From assembly GCA_027014115.1 (NCBI GenBank), contig JALWEJ010000042.1:62001-126000 (forward strand): a stretch of 64,000 nucleotides of DNA, read 5' to 3'. The translations under genes and the position numbers were made by a program. The notes beneath the pieces are model-generated. The model saw only the letters and a list, made by a program, of their open reading frames with translations. It made no database searches and was not told the DNA's origin. The DNA is from Desulfurellales bacterium. GTDB taxonomy: Bacteria; Campylobacterota_A; Desulfurellia; Desulfurellales; Hippeaceae. Each line of letters opens with the position of its first letter. Within the stretch, counting starts at the first letter, position 1. Below are positions 42,461 through 53,429 of this stretch, piece after piece.

Positions 42461-43206
42461 ACGGGCTTTTCCAAAATGTTTCTGTAGTATAGAGAATGAA
42501 CAAACTCCTGTTCTATGCTTATACCGTCTTTTATTAATTTGAGTATATTTTGTGAATGGCTGTAGTCACATTTATCAATTTTTTGGTTTCTTTTTGGGAG
42601 TGTTTGTCTGTATTTCTTTATTATTAACTGTACTGTTTTGTAGTTTGGGTAAAACTCGATGTCAAGTAGGCGTTTTTTGAAAGCCTCAAAGATTGCCAAT
42701 CCTTCAAAATCCACATCACCGAAATGTATTAAACGGCTGTATTTGAGTTTTTTTATAAAACTACTTAATGAGTCAATCAGATGAAAACCTTTGCTGTATA
42801 GAAATACAGCGTTGTTTGGGTTTGCACTCATAAAAAACGACAAATTTTCAGAAACAACAATAGTGGTTTCGTATTCGCAAGTCAAACTTTTTATATCGCC
42901 ACCAAAGAGTGCGCATAGATGCAGTTTTTGAGTTAGCTCTTTTATTTTTATATTATTGATTGTTAGGTTTGTGTCTGTTCTAATATAGATTATGTTGGGT
43001 CTTTCAACTTTAGAGAATTTATTGAAGAGTTTTCTTAGTTTTGTGTTTTTGTCAATAAGTTTTGAATCATTAAACAGATAGGCTGAGATGAATCTAATAT
43101 CTTCATTTTTATATTTCGTTGTCATAAATTCTATTATTTTAACTGCTTTTTCATAGAGATTTGAATCTTTTGGGCTTATCTGCAGCTCTTTTAAAACATC
43201 TTTCAT
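42448..43206 (-). CDS. JetD-like (DUF2220) Toprim protein
   Basis: A 252-residue protein whose second half resembles the C-terminal domain of JetD, the nuclease of the Wadjet plasmid-defence complex. A Toprim pattern is visible: Glu120 in VVSENLSFF, then HFGDVDFEGLAIFEAFKKR with Asp164 and Asp166, and a late IEQE at 231-234, typical of the family. The N-terminal 110 residues are unlike the JetD DNA-binding arm that I know. There are no jetA, jetB or jetC genes near. It starts on the stop of the GT39 gene (ATGA) and overlaps the oxidoreductase gene, so it sits inside a housekeeping-like run rather than a defence island. Function is not known. Confidence 0.65.
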   Translation of the reverse strand: MKDVLKELQISPKDSNLYEKAVKIIEFMTTKYKNEDIRFISAYLFNDSKLIDKNTKLRKLFNKFSKVERPNIIYIRTDTNLTINNIKIKELTQKLHLCALFGGDIKSLTCEYETTIVVSENLSFFMSANPNNAVFLYSKGFHLIDSLSSFIKKLKYSRLIHFGDVDFEGLAIFEAFKKRLLDIEFYPNYKTVQLIIKKYRQTLPKRNQKIDKCDYSHSQNILKLIKDGISIEQEFVHSLYYRNILEKPVWIR

Positions 43207-44726
43207 TTTATCAATAAAAATACGGTGTTTTTGCCTTTATCTTTTGAATAAAACAGTATTTTTTTGTTTCCTATATCGATACTGTCTAAATATTTTTTTC
43301 TTGTATATAAATAAAACGGTTTTTCGGCATTTTTTAATTCAGCTGTATTTTTTGTTTCGCTTAAGCATTTTCTTGTATAGGCAGTTAGTGAATCATTTCT
43401 TACTCTATATAGGTACAGTTGGACTGTTGGATTGTGTGACACTGCTTTCCAAATTCTTTTTTCCGGTCTATATATTTCAAACTGCATAAGTATTACTGCG
43501 GTTATTAGGTGCAGTGCGATAGCTTTTCTTGAAATTGTCTTTTCTGCTGTAGATGAGAAATTCATCAATGCAACAAAAAAAAGTCCGAAAAAAGCCGTGG
43601 GTATCAATAGATATAAATGCTGCATAAATGCATAAAAAGATAGTCCTATACCAAGCAAAATCTCAAAAATAAACATTCCAATCATAGGTTTTTTGAGGTT
43701 TTTTAAATCCTCAAGATACCTTCCGAACAATACGGCAAGCGGTATGAAAGCAGGGGCTATGTAGTGATCAAGTTTGTTGCTTGAGATTGAAAAAAACAGA
43801 ACAATCCATGCAAACCATAACAAAAGAAAGATGTTTTTTGTATCTTTTGTGTCTATCTTTTTAATTAGTTGTTTTAAATAAACAATCCACATATACGATA
43901 CAACAGCAATTACAGGTAGATAATAAAAAAACGAATGTGGATGCTGGTGAGCTTTACCTGTAAATCGTTCTATATTGTGGTATATAAGGAATTTGTTGAT
44001 AAACTCCCATCCGTAGTAATGATACATTGCAAAATACCACGGTAGAGATATAACAAGAAATGCAGTAAAGCCAAGAAAGTTTGAAAGTGAAAAAAATTCT
44101 TTCAATCCGCTTTTTTTCTCAATTACCCACAAATACAGAAAATAGGTAAAACCCGGCGTAACTATACCTATAGGTCCTTTTGTTAAAAAAGCAAAAGCGA
44201 TAAATACCCAAGCCAAAATATATCTCTTTTCTATAAAGAAGTATACTGCTGCAAGTTCAAAAAAAATCAAACTTGCATCAGGGTATACTGCTTTTGATAA
44301 ATATACATAAAAAAAGAAGGATAGAAGGGCAAAAATAGAGTTGTTTGCTGCTTTTTTATTTTGGAAAAATTTTAAAGATAAAAGATATGTAAACAGCACA
44401 GTGAAGCTGCTTGTAATAATTGAAGGCAGTCTTGATGCATATTCTATTATACACAGAGGGTCGTGACCTGATTTTATAAGGTGTTCTACAAAAAACATTT
44501 TAAAAAATGCAGCAAGCTCAAGATAGTAAAAGATGGGTTTATCAAACCTTATATGGCAGTTGAAAAATGGAACTATGTAGTTGCCTGTCTCTATCATGCG
44601 TAGTGCAGCATCAAAATATCTCGGCTCATCGGGTGGAAATAGAGAAATACAAAAACTGCCTATAGAAAACAGTATAAAAGAAAATATGAATATTTGTGTA
44701 TTGCTTTTAAAAAAAGTGCCGTTCAA
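43203..44726 (-). CDS. GT39-type (ArnT-like) glycosyltransferase
   Basis: A 507-residue polytopic membrane protein with about 11-12 helices and the acidic PPDEPRYFDAALRM motif in the first external loop, which marks the PMT/ArnT family that uses polyprenyl-phosphate sugars. KPIFYYLE and KGPIG are further family motifs. Likely acceptors are lipid A, a glycan or proteins; this cannot be told. The start appears to be TTG 44726, with weak GGTAAAG upstream. The C terminus is a periplasmic soluble domain. Confidence 0.85.
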   Translation of the reverse strand: MNGTFFKSNTQIFIFSFILFSIGSFCISLFPPDEPRYFDAALRMIETGNYIVPFFNCHIRFDKPIFYYLELAAFFKMFFVEHLIKSGHDPLCIIEYASRLPSIITSSFTVLFTYLLSLKFFQNKKAANNSIFALLSFFFYVYLSKAVYPDASLIFFELAAVYFFIEKRYILAWVFIAFAFLTKGPIGIVTPGFTYFLYLWVIEKKSGLKEFFSLSNFLGFTAFLVISLPWYFAMYHYYGWEFINKFLIYHNIERFTGKAHQHPHSFFYYLPVIAVVSYMWIVYLKQLIKKIDTKDTKNIFLLLWFAWIVLFFSISSNKLDHYIAPAFIPLAVLFGRYLEDLKNLKKPMIGMFIFEILLGIGLSFYAFMQHLYLLIPTAFFGLFFVALMNFSSTAEKTISRKAIALHLITAVILMQFEIYRPEKRIWKAVSHNPTVQLYLYRVRNDSLTAYTRKCLSETKNTAELKNAEKPFYLYTRKKYLDSIDIGNKKILFYSKDKGKNTVFLLIK

Positions 44727-44733
44727 GATTTAA

Positions 44734-45288
44734 TTATGCTTTACCCAATATTATTTTTTGTAGTTTCTTAAACGAATCTGTTCCGGCAAATTCAATCCAG
44801 TAAAAAACAAGTGTTTCTGAGGGGATAACCGGAATATTGTATCCGTTGTAGAAGTTCATGGCTGTGTCGTAAAAATCTTCTTCTCTTGATGTAACGGCAT
44901 CTTTTGCTATTACAACATTGTAGCCTTGAGCTTTTAAATCTACAGCCGTAGATAAAACGCAAATATGGGATTCGATACCCGTTAAAATAACTGTTTTTTT
45001 ATTGGATTGTTCAATTGCTTCTTTTATTTCATCTATCTTTAGTGCTGAAAAAGACATTTTATCAAATCTTTTTGCATTGTAGTTTTCAAACAGTGATTTT
45101 AGAGGCTCAATTGTTTCACCAAGACCCTTTGGATACTGTTCAGTGTATATCATAGGCATATCAAATTCCTTTGCTGCCTCAATGAGAAGTCTTATGTTTT
45201 TTGTTGTGCTGTCAAGATTTTTCATAACCTTTGTGAGTTTTTCCTGCATATCGATAACAACGAGCAAGCAATCCTTTTTATCAAACAT
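44734..45288 (-). CDS. Isochorismatase-family cysteine hydrolase
   Basis: A 184-residue single-domain hydrolase. The catalytic triad candidates are Asp in VVIDMQEKL (about residue 14), Lys in the RFDKMSFSA region and Cys in GIESHICVLSTA (about 113). The protein resembles YcaC-like members of unknown substrate. ATG 45288 is chosen because AGGAGG lies seven bases upstream, covering the preceding TTG. It is the start of a co-directional run towards the GT39 gene. Confidence 0.85.
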   Translation of the reverse strand: MFDKKDCLLVVIDMQEKLTKVMKNLDSTTKNIRLLIEAAKEFDMPMIYTEQYPKGLGETIEPLKSLFENYNAKRFDKMSFSALKIDEIKEAIEQSNKKTVILTGIESHICVLSTAVDLKAQGYNVVIAKDAVTSREEDFYDTAMNFYNGYNIPVIPSETLVFYWIEFAGTDSFKKLQKIILGKA

Positions 45289-45305
45289 AGCCAACCTCCT
45301 GTTTT

Positions 45306-45638
45306 TTATCCTTTAAGGTTATCTGATGCATATTTTGATATATCTTTTGCATCGTGTTCTTTTTGTTTCATGGATTTTTCCATTTTTTCCTTTACCTGTT
45401 CCATTTTTTCAAGAATATAATTATTGTCGTCAATCATTTCTTGAACAAGTATTTCTTCTTCTTCGTCCATCTCTTTCATTTTGAATATCTCTTTGAGCTT
45501 AAAAAATGTATTGTTTCTTTCTCTAAACAGCTTATCCAGCAGTGCCATATTCTCTATCTTGTCAGATTCAAGAATATTTTTTATAGATTCGGCATTTGTT
45601 TTTAGTTCTTTGTAGATTTCTATTCTTTTTTCTCTCAT
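45306..45638 (-). CDS. Small coiled-coil protein of unknown function
   Basis: A 110-residue acidic helical protein with heptad-like Leu/Ile/Met spacing over most of its length, rich in Glu and Lys. It has no membrane segment. The length and all-helical build recall flagellar export chaperones such as FliT or FlgN, but there is no sequence motif to confirm it. Overlaps ppx by four bases (ATGA). Confidence 0.65.
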   Translation of the reverse strand: MREKRIEIYKELKTNAESIKNILESDKIENMALLDKLFRERNNTFFKLKEIFKMKEMDEEEEILVQEMIDDNNYILEKMEQVKEKMEKSMKQKEHDAKDISKYASDNLKG

Positions 45639-46558
45639 TTACACAACCTTTCTATTAAGATGCCTTCTCTTAGGCTTCCATTTGTCGATAAAAGACGATT
45701 CTGATTAAAAAAATCCATTATTGTTTCAACTACAGCTACTCCGACCACAATAACATCTTCTCTACCTTTTTCAAGTATTTTGTATTTATTGAGTCTTGTT
45801 TTTGAATTAACTGATAGAAGTTTCTCAAAAAGCTGTTTTATCCTTTCTTTTGATAATATGTGTCCTTCAACCCTGTTTTTATCATATTTTTGAAGCTTTA
45901 AATCCATTGCGGCAAGCGATGTAACCGTTCCTGCATTACCAACAAGAATATCCATGTCATTTGAGTAAAAATCTATTTTTTTGAGTTTGATTAAAAAGTA
46001 TTCTTTTATTGCTTTGATTTCTTCTTGCGTTGGCGGGTCGTTTTCAACAAACATTTCCACAAGTTTCACGACCCCAAGTGGTATGCTTGTTGAATATGTT
46101 AGCTTTTCTCCGTTTGAGAACATAAATTCAGTTGAGCCTCCCCCCAAGTCAAAAGCTGTCCATTTCTTGTTTTTTATCAAATCCTTTATGCTGTATACAA
46201 TACCTGCATGTGTTAAGTATGCTTCTTTTTCTGCAGATATTGTTTCAATCTCAAAACCTATATCAAAAAGTCTTGATAAGAACCACTCTTTATTATCAGC
46301 TTCTCTGATAGCACTTGTTGCGGTTATGAAAACATGCTCTACACCAAACTTATCTATTGTTCTTTTGTAATCTGTTAGTATTTTTATTGTTCTTTGAAGC
46401 GCTGCATTTTTTATCGTTTTTGTTTTGCCAAAACCCTCACCAATTCGTGCCATTCTACTTTCTTGATGCAAAAACATGAACCTGCATTTATCTATAATGT
46501 TTTCAGCTATCAACAGTCTAATTGTATTTGTGCCCATATCAATTGAGGCAGTTATCAT
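45635..46558 (-). CDS. ppx: Ppx/GppA-family phosphatase
   Basis: A 307-residue exopolyphosphatase/guanosine pentaphosphate phosphatase of the actin-like ATPase fold. Shows IDMGTNTIRLL at the N terminus, TSAIREADN near residue 90, FDLGGGSTEF near 141 and the NAGTVTSLAAMDL segment near 209. Short form without the C-terminal HD domain. It follows the phosphate transporter gene with ATGA overlap, consistent with polyphosphate or (p)ppGpp turnover. Confidence 0.92.
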   Translation of the reverse strand: MITASIDMGTNTIRLLIAENIIDKCRFMFLHQESRMARIGEGFGKTKTIKNAALQRTIKILTDYKRTIDKFGVEHVFITATSAIREADNKEWFLSRLFDIGFEIETISAEKEAYLTHAGIVYSIKDLIKNKKWTAFDLGGGSTEFMFSNGEKLTYSTSIPLGVVKLVEMFVENDPPTQEEIKAIKEYFLIKLKKIDFYSNDMDILVGNAGTVTSLAAMDLKLQKYDKNRVEGHILSKERIKQLFEKLLSVNSKTRLNKYKILEKGREDVIVVGVAVVETIMDFFNQNRLLSTNGSLREGILIERLCK

Positions 46559-47805
46559 AAACTAAACAAACCCTTTAAGGCTATAAACATTCCTCCTGCA
46601 AGTATTGCTGCAATCGGTATTGTTAATAACCAAGAAGCTATAACATCTTTAAGCACCTTTACATTAAGGGCGTCTATACCTCTCGCAAGTCCAACGCCGA
46701 TTACAGAGCCTATGAGTGTGTGTGTTGTGGATATTGGAAGTCCGAGCTTTGAACAGACCAAAACCGTTGTTGCTGCACCGAATTCCGCAGCAAACCCCCT
46801 TGAAGGTGTCATGTCGGTAATTTTTCTACCCACAACAAGTATGACTTTATAACCGTACATCGAGAGTCCGACAACTATACCTACTGCACCGACACTTAAA
46901 ACCCATATGGGCATGGATATATGCTGTGAATGTACTAAAGCATTGGCATAAACGGCACCCATTAACGGTCCGACTGCATTTGCAACATCATTTGCGCCGT
47001 GTGAGAAAGCCATGTATGATGCGGTTATGATTTGAAGTATGGCAAAAACCCTTTCAACCTGAGGAAATCTTCTTTTGTAAGGCAGAGTAGTATCTACTGA
47101 TATTTTTGAAACTATGAAAAATATAATTAAAGCAAACAGTATACCAACGGCTATTGCTATCAATATGGCGTATGTAAATGATAGGTTTAGGTGTAAATTT
47201 TTTAAACCTTTGTAGAGCATCGAAAAAACAAGAACAATTGAAACCATAAATGCAAGTATGGGTGCATATTTTTTGGCAGCCACAACAGGTTTTTCGTTTG
47301 CAAGTATAAATTTAGAAATAAATATAAATATGATAAACGATATAATTCCGCCGCTTATGGGAGATACAATCCAACTTGCAACTATTGTAATGAGTTTTGT
47401 CCATTCTATGGAGCCGAATCCTCGACTCACTATGCCAAAACCTATTACACCACCCACGATAGAATGCGTAGTTGAGACAGGCATACCCAGTTTTGTAGCA
47501 AGGTTTACCCATAAAGCTGCAGCAAACAGTGTTGATAGCATGCCATATGCAAAAACCATAGGGGTTGCCGAATAATCATAAGGATTGACTATTCCTTTTG
47601 CTATGGTAAGACTGACATGATTTCCAACAAGAATGGCACCGAGAAATTCAAATACAGCAGCAATGATAATGGCTTGTTTAAATGTGATACTCCTTGCACC
47701 TACACTAGTTCCCATTGCATTGGCAACATCATTTGCTCCTATATTCCAAGCCATATAGAAGCCAAAAGCAGCTGCCAATATGATAATTATAAGTGTTGCA
47801 TCCAT
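46555..47805 (-). CDS. pit: PiT-family inorganic phosphate transporter
   Basis: A 416-residue membrane protein with about ten to eleven helices and the duplicated signature of PiT carriers: GANDVANAMGTSVGA near residue 23 and GANDVANAVGPLMG near 272, plus two PVSTTHS/PISTTHT segments. It imports phosphate with H+ or Na+. Two bases lie between its ATG and the DUF47 gene stop. Confidence 0.95.
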   Translation of the reverse strand: MDATLIIIILAAAFGFYMAWNIGANDVANAMGTSVGARSITFKQAIIIAAVFEFLGAILVGNHVSLTIAKGIVNPYDYSATPMVFAYGMLSTLFAAALWVNLATKLGMPVSTTHSIVGGVIGFGIVSRGFGSIEWTKLITIVASWIVSPISGGIISFIIFIFISKFILANEKPVVAAKKYAPILAFMVSIVLVFSMLYKGLKNLHLNLSFTYAILIAIAVGILFALIIFFIVSKISVDTTLPYKRRFPQVERVFAILQIITASYMAFSHGANDVANAVGPLMGAVYANALVHSQHISMPIWVLSVGAVGIVVGLSMYGYKVILVVGRKITDMTPSRGFAAEFGAATTVLVCSKLGLPISTTHTLIGSVIGVGLARGIDALNVKVLKDVIASWLLTIPIAAILAGGMFIALKGLFSL

Positions 47806-47807
47806 GG

Positions 47808-48476
47808 CTACTGCGATATTATGAGTCTTATTCTGTTTGCCATTTTCTCAGCTGCATTTGCTATTCCACCGGTTATTTCTATTATTTTAAGCCACAAAAC
47901 AAGTGAAGCACAATCCATCTCTTCTTCTGCATTTAAAATCTGCTTTGTAAGACTATATTGGAACTTATCTGTTTTGTGTTCCGATTCATTTATTTTATCA
48001 AGTAGTTCTGACACGGTTTTTGTTTCCGGTCCTGCAAAGCTTGCTGCTCTAAGTGTTTCAAGTTCTTCAATAACATCTTTAGATAGATTTACAACATCCA
48101 AGACACTTTTTATAAAGCCCGGCATCTCTAACTTTACGCTTTCTGGGATTTTTACTGTTTTAAATGTCATTAAAACACCTAAATCCTCAGTTTTGTCAGC
48201 TATTGCATCCATTGCCGAAATTATCTGAAGTAAATCACCTCTTGCAACAGGCATAAAAATACTGCTTGGCAAACTCTGTCTTATTTCATTTTTTATTATG
48301 TCTGTGTTGTATTCATGATCCGAGATTTCTTTTGCCAATTTTTCTACATCCTTTTTCTTTCCTTCTAAAAAAGCATTGTAAAGATCAGGTACTCTGTTTG
48401 TACACTCCACGACCTCTTTCATCATTTCGTTCAATGCTGCAAAAGGAGATTTTCTAAATAAATCAAATATACTCAT
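47808..48476 (-). CDS. DUF47/PhoU-like protein, TIGR00153 family
   Basis: A 222-residue all-helical PhoU-like protein found next to pit genes, thought to regulate the transporter. Contains SPFAALNEMMKEV near the N terminus, DHEYNTDIIKNEIRQSL, and ESEHKTDKFQYSL near residue 165, with E/DxxxD metal-binding repeats. The start ATG 48476 is preceded by AAGGAG. Confidence 0.9.
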   Translation of the reverse strand: MSIFDLFRKSPFAALNEMMKEVVECTNRVPDLYNAFLEGKKKDVEKLAKEISDHEYNTDIIKNEIRQSLPSSIFMPVARGDLLQIISAMDAIADKTEDLGVLMTFKTVKIPESVKLEMPGFIKSVLDVVNLSKDVIEELETLRAASFAGPETKTVSELLDKINESEHKTDKFQYSLTKQILNAEEEMDCASLVLWLKIIEITGGIANAAEKMANRIRLIISQ

Positions 48477-48487
48477 AGCATAACTCC

Positions 48488-49516
48488 TTAACTGTTTAGC
48501 ACTTTTATTTTTTCAACAATATTTCTTGCAGCATCTTCAAATGCCTTAGAAACAGGTGAATCAGGATTTTTTACAACGACAGGTGTTCCCTTGTCTCCAC
48601 CCTCTCTAACCTCTAAGTCTATTGGAATTTCACCTAAGAAAGGCAATGAATTTTCAGCAGCAAATTTTTTACCTCCACCATGTGAGAAGATTTCCGTTTT
48701 TGTTCCGCAGTTTGGGCAGACAAAATAACTCATATTTTCAACAACGCCCAATACAGGTATTTTTAATTTTTTAAAGAAATCATTTGCTTTGGCTGCATCG
48801 CTCATTGCGACATGTTGAGGTGTTATGACTATAATGCCGCCTGAAACTTTTGTAGCATCTGTTAAACTTATCTGTGCATCACCTGTTCCTGGTGGTAAAT
48901 CCACTACCAAGAAATCCAGGTCTCCCCAAGTAACATCCTCTAAAAATTGTTTTATAGCAGAATGGATTAGAGGTCCTCTCCAGATAATCGCTGCGTCCTT
49001 TGGAACCATATTTCCTATCGATAGTATCTTGACACCATACTTCTCCATAGGCAAAATCTTATCTTTATGCTCCTTATCTACTTGTACAGGAGAACCCTCT
49101 ATGCCCATCATTGTCGGTATATTGGGACCATAGATATCTGCATCCAAAAGTCCTGTTTTGAATCCGAGTTTTGCAAGACTTATTGCCAAATTTACACTAA
49201 CGGTTGATTTTCCTACTCCACCTTTTCCGCTTGTTGTTGCAATTACATATCTTATGTTTGCAACCTTTTCTTTTTCTTCTACCACTTTTTCAATTTCAAG
49301 TTCAACATCCTCAATACCTTCAATTCTTTTTAAGGCTGCAGGTATGCTGCGTTTAAGCATGTCTATAACGCCCTGGTTTTTTTCTTCAGTTTTTATTTTT
49401 ACCAGTACTTTTGAACCTTTAACCTCAACATCATCAATAATGCCTTCTTTTATAACGCTATGTGTTTTGCTAGGATAGAAAACCTGTTTAAGCGCCTCCA
49501 TTACCTTTTCTTTCAT
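48488..49516 (-). CDS. mrp: Mrp/ApbC-family iron-sulfur carrier ATPase
   Basis: A 342-residue scaffold/carrier for Fe-S assembly. Residues 1-75 are a MIP18/DUF59 domain; the P-loop ATPase follows with deviant Walker A TSGKGGVGKST (about 94-104). The Fe-S binding CPNC is near residue 242. ATG 49516 is set by GGAGG six bases upstream; a TTG 12 bases earlier overlaps the Shine-Dalgarno. Fifteen bases separate it from the ahcY stop. Confidence 0.93.
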   Translation of the reverse strand: MKEKVMEALKQVFYPSKTHSVIKEGIIDDVEVKGSKVLVKIKTEEKNQGVIDMLKRSIPAALKRIEGIEDVELEIEKVVEEKEKVANIRYVIATTSGKGGVGKSTVSVNLAISLAKLGFKTGLLDADIYGPNIPTMMGIEGSPVQVDKEHKDKILPMEKYGVKILSIGNMVPKDAAIIWRGPLIHSAIKQFLEDVTWGDLDFLVVDLPPGTGDAQISLTDATKVSGGIIVITPQHVAMSDAAKANDFFKKLKIPVLGVVENMSYFVCPNCGTKTEIFSHGGGKKFAAENSLPFLGEIPIDLEVREGGDKGTPVVVKNPDSPVSKAFEDAARNIVEKIKVLNS

Positions 49517-49531
49517 TTTTGCCTCCAATAT

Positions 49532-51950
<2,419 letters not shown>

Positions 51951-51968
51951 GATTGTTCCTCCTTAAAA

Positions 51969-52056
51969 TGGTGCCGAAGAGGGGGGTCGAACCCCTACGG
52001 GCAAAATGCCCACTAGACCCTGAATCTAGCGCGTCTACCAATTCCGCCACTTCGGC
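51969..52056 (-). tRNA. tRNA-Leu (CAG)
   Basis: Class II tRNA: acceptor GCCGAAG/CTTCGGC, D-arm GGCGGAATTGGTAGACGC, anticodon stem CTAGA with loop TTCAGGG (anticodon CAG), variable arm TGGGCATTTTGCCC, T-arm GGGGTTCGACCCC, discriminator A and encoded CCA (51969-51971). Confidence 0.96.
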
Positions 52057-52075
52057 AAACTACCAAACAAAAGGA

Positions 52076-52103
52076 ATTATATCCATTATAAATGTCATGT
52101 CAA
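52076..52103 (-). promoter_or_regulatory. Strong predicted promoter of tRNA-Leu-metK unit
   Basis: On the minus strand perfect TTGACA (52098-52103) and perfect TATAAT (52076-52081) with a 16-bp spacer, the best consensus match in the window. Transcription would start near 52069, 13 nt before the tRNA. Confidence 0.8.
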
Positions 52104-52147
52104 TTGTTGTGTATCTTAAGCTTTTGATTTTAATAATTGCTCGACTG

Positions 52148-52176
52148 TTGAAAAAAATTGATGTATATTGTAGATA
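52148..52176 (+). promoter_or_regulatory. Weak candidate antiporter promoter
   Basis: TTGAAA (52148-52153) and TAGATA (52171-52176), 17-bp spacer. A better -10-like TAAAAT at 52175-52180 has no well-spaced -35. Confidence 0.3.
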
Positions 52177-52199
52177 AAATACGAAAGAGAACAGATTGT

Positions 52200-53429
52200 A
52201 TGTTTTTTGATTCGCTTGTTTTGATTATTATGCTCAGTTTTTTGATACCATTTGTATCCATACATATTGCAGGTGGTGTTATACCCTCTGTTGCTTTGGA
52301 AATTATAGTTGGCTTGGCAATAGGAAAAAGTGGGCTCGAACTTGTTGTAACCAACAGCCCTATTATGGAGTTTTTGTCCACATTTGGTCTTATCTATCTT
52401 ATGTTTCTCGGTGGATTGGAAAGCAATTTTAATTTCAAAGACTTAAAGAGTAAAGATTTTTTTCATTCTCCAACATTTATAGCCGTTGTTATTTTTTTGT
52501 TAACACTGCTGTTTTCATATATCTTTTCACTTTTTTTGATTAAACAATTCAGTATTGCAAAAAATCCGTTTTATCTGACACTAATTTTTTCAACAACATC
52601 TGTAGCCATTGTTTTTCCAACGCTGAAAGCCCGTCTTGACATAAAAAAGATTTACAAACAGACATTAACAACAGCTGCTTTGATAGCAGATTTTGCAACC
52701 TTACTTATGGTGACGGCATTTGCAGTTTTGCAGGAAAAAGAAAACGGCATTATGGAGCTTGCGGTTATGTTTAGTATATTTGCTTTTGCATTCCTACTTA
52801 AAGTGCTTATATATTTCGTTTCAGAGAAAAGGTGGATAGGAAAGGCTATAAATATGCTTAAACACAAAAGCCATATACAGATAGGCATCAGGGGCTCTTT
52901 TGCTCTTTTGTTTGTATTTTTGTTTTTAGCTGAAAAGCTTGGTGTAGAGATAATATTGGGCAGTTTTATAGCGGGTATTTTAATCTCAAAAATGGTTAAA
53001 ACAGAGATTGACATAATGCAGATGAAACTTGACGCTATGGGTTACGGTTTTTTTATACCGTTCTTTTTTATATATCAAGGAGCAAAATCTGATATACCGA
53101 TATTTACAAAAGAAGGGTCACTATTTGTTCTTGTGGTTATACTTGGAAGTTTTTTAATAAAGGTTTTGGCGTCTCTTCCGTTAAAATTGAGATTTTCATG
53201 GAGAGATACAATTGCCGGTGGGTTTTTGTTGAGCGGCAGATTAAGCCTTATAATAGCTGCATCCATTATCGGAATGAAGCTTGGCGTAATTGACCAGCAG
53301 GTAAATTCTGCTATTATGCTGCTTGCAGCATTCAGCTGTGTTGTTTCACCTTCTATTTTCAGTATTTTGAAAAACAGAAATTTTCACCTAAGATTTCAAG
53401 AATACTGGTTGTTGGGGGAGGTAGGGTAG
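52200..53429 (+). CDS. CPA2-family cation:proton antiporter, membrane domain
   Basis: A 409-residue membrane protein with about 12 helices, of the KefB/KefC/CPA2 exchanger family: GGVIPSVALEIIVGLAIG near the N terminus, FLGGLESN (an acidic helix residue), and GSFIAGILISK. In relatives such as KefC the same polypeptide continues into a TrkA-N/TrkA-C regulatory part. Here that part lies in the -1 frame, and this frame ends at 53429 after a short unrelated tail. ATG 52200 is chosen because the upstream frame lies on the promoter. A -1 shift at 53378-53384 would give a 610-residue fusion, a normal length for the family. Confidence 0.85.
   Translation: MFFDSLVLIIMLSFLIPFVSIHIAGGVIPSVALEIIVGLAIGKSGLELVVTNSPIMEFLSTFGLIYLMFLGGLESNFNFKDLKSKDFFHSPTFIAVVIFLLTLLFSYIFSLFLIKQFSIAKNPFYLTLIFSTTSVAIVFPTLKARLDIKKIYKQTLTTAALIADFATLLMVTAFAVLQEKENGIMELAVMFSIFAFAFLLKVLIYFVSEKRWIGKAINMLKHKSHIQIGIRGSFALLFVFLFLAEKLGVEIILGSFIAGILISKMVKTEIDIMQMKLDAMGYGFFIPFFFIYQGAKSDIPIFTKEGSLFVLVVILGSFLIKVLASLPLKLRFSWRDTIAGGFLLSGRLSLIIAASIIGMKLGVIDQQVNSAIMLLAAFSCVVSPSIFSILKNRNFHLRFQEYWLLGEVG
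53378..53384 (+). other. Candidate -1 frameshift heptamer (A AAT TTT)
   Basis: In the antiporter frame the bases read A AAT TTT, fitting the X XXY YYZ slippery pattern. A -1 slip joins residue Phe395 to SPKISRILVVGGGRVG, the Rossmann start of the regulatory domain. Whether it is programmed, a mutation or an assembly error cannot be told by eye. Confidence 0.4.

Noticed and set aside
51953-52177. Plus-strand frame of 74 codons over tRNA-Leu
   Set aside because: Antisense translation of the tRNA; the peptide is the usual tRNA-Leu artefact.
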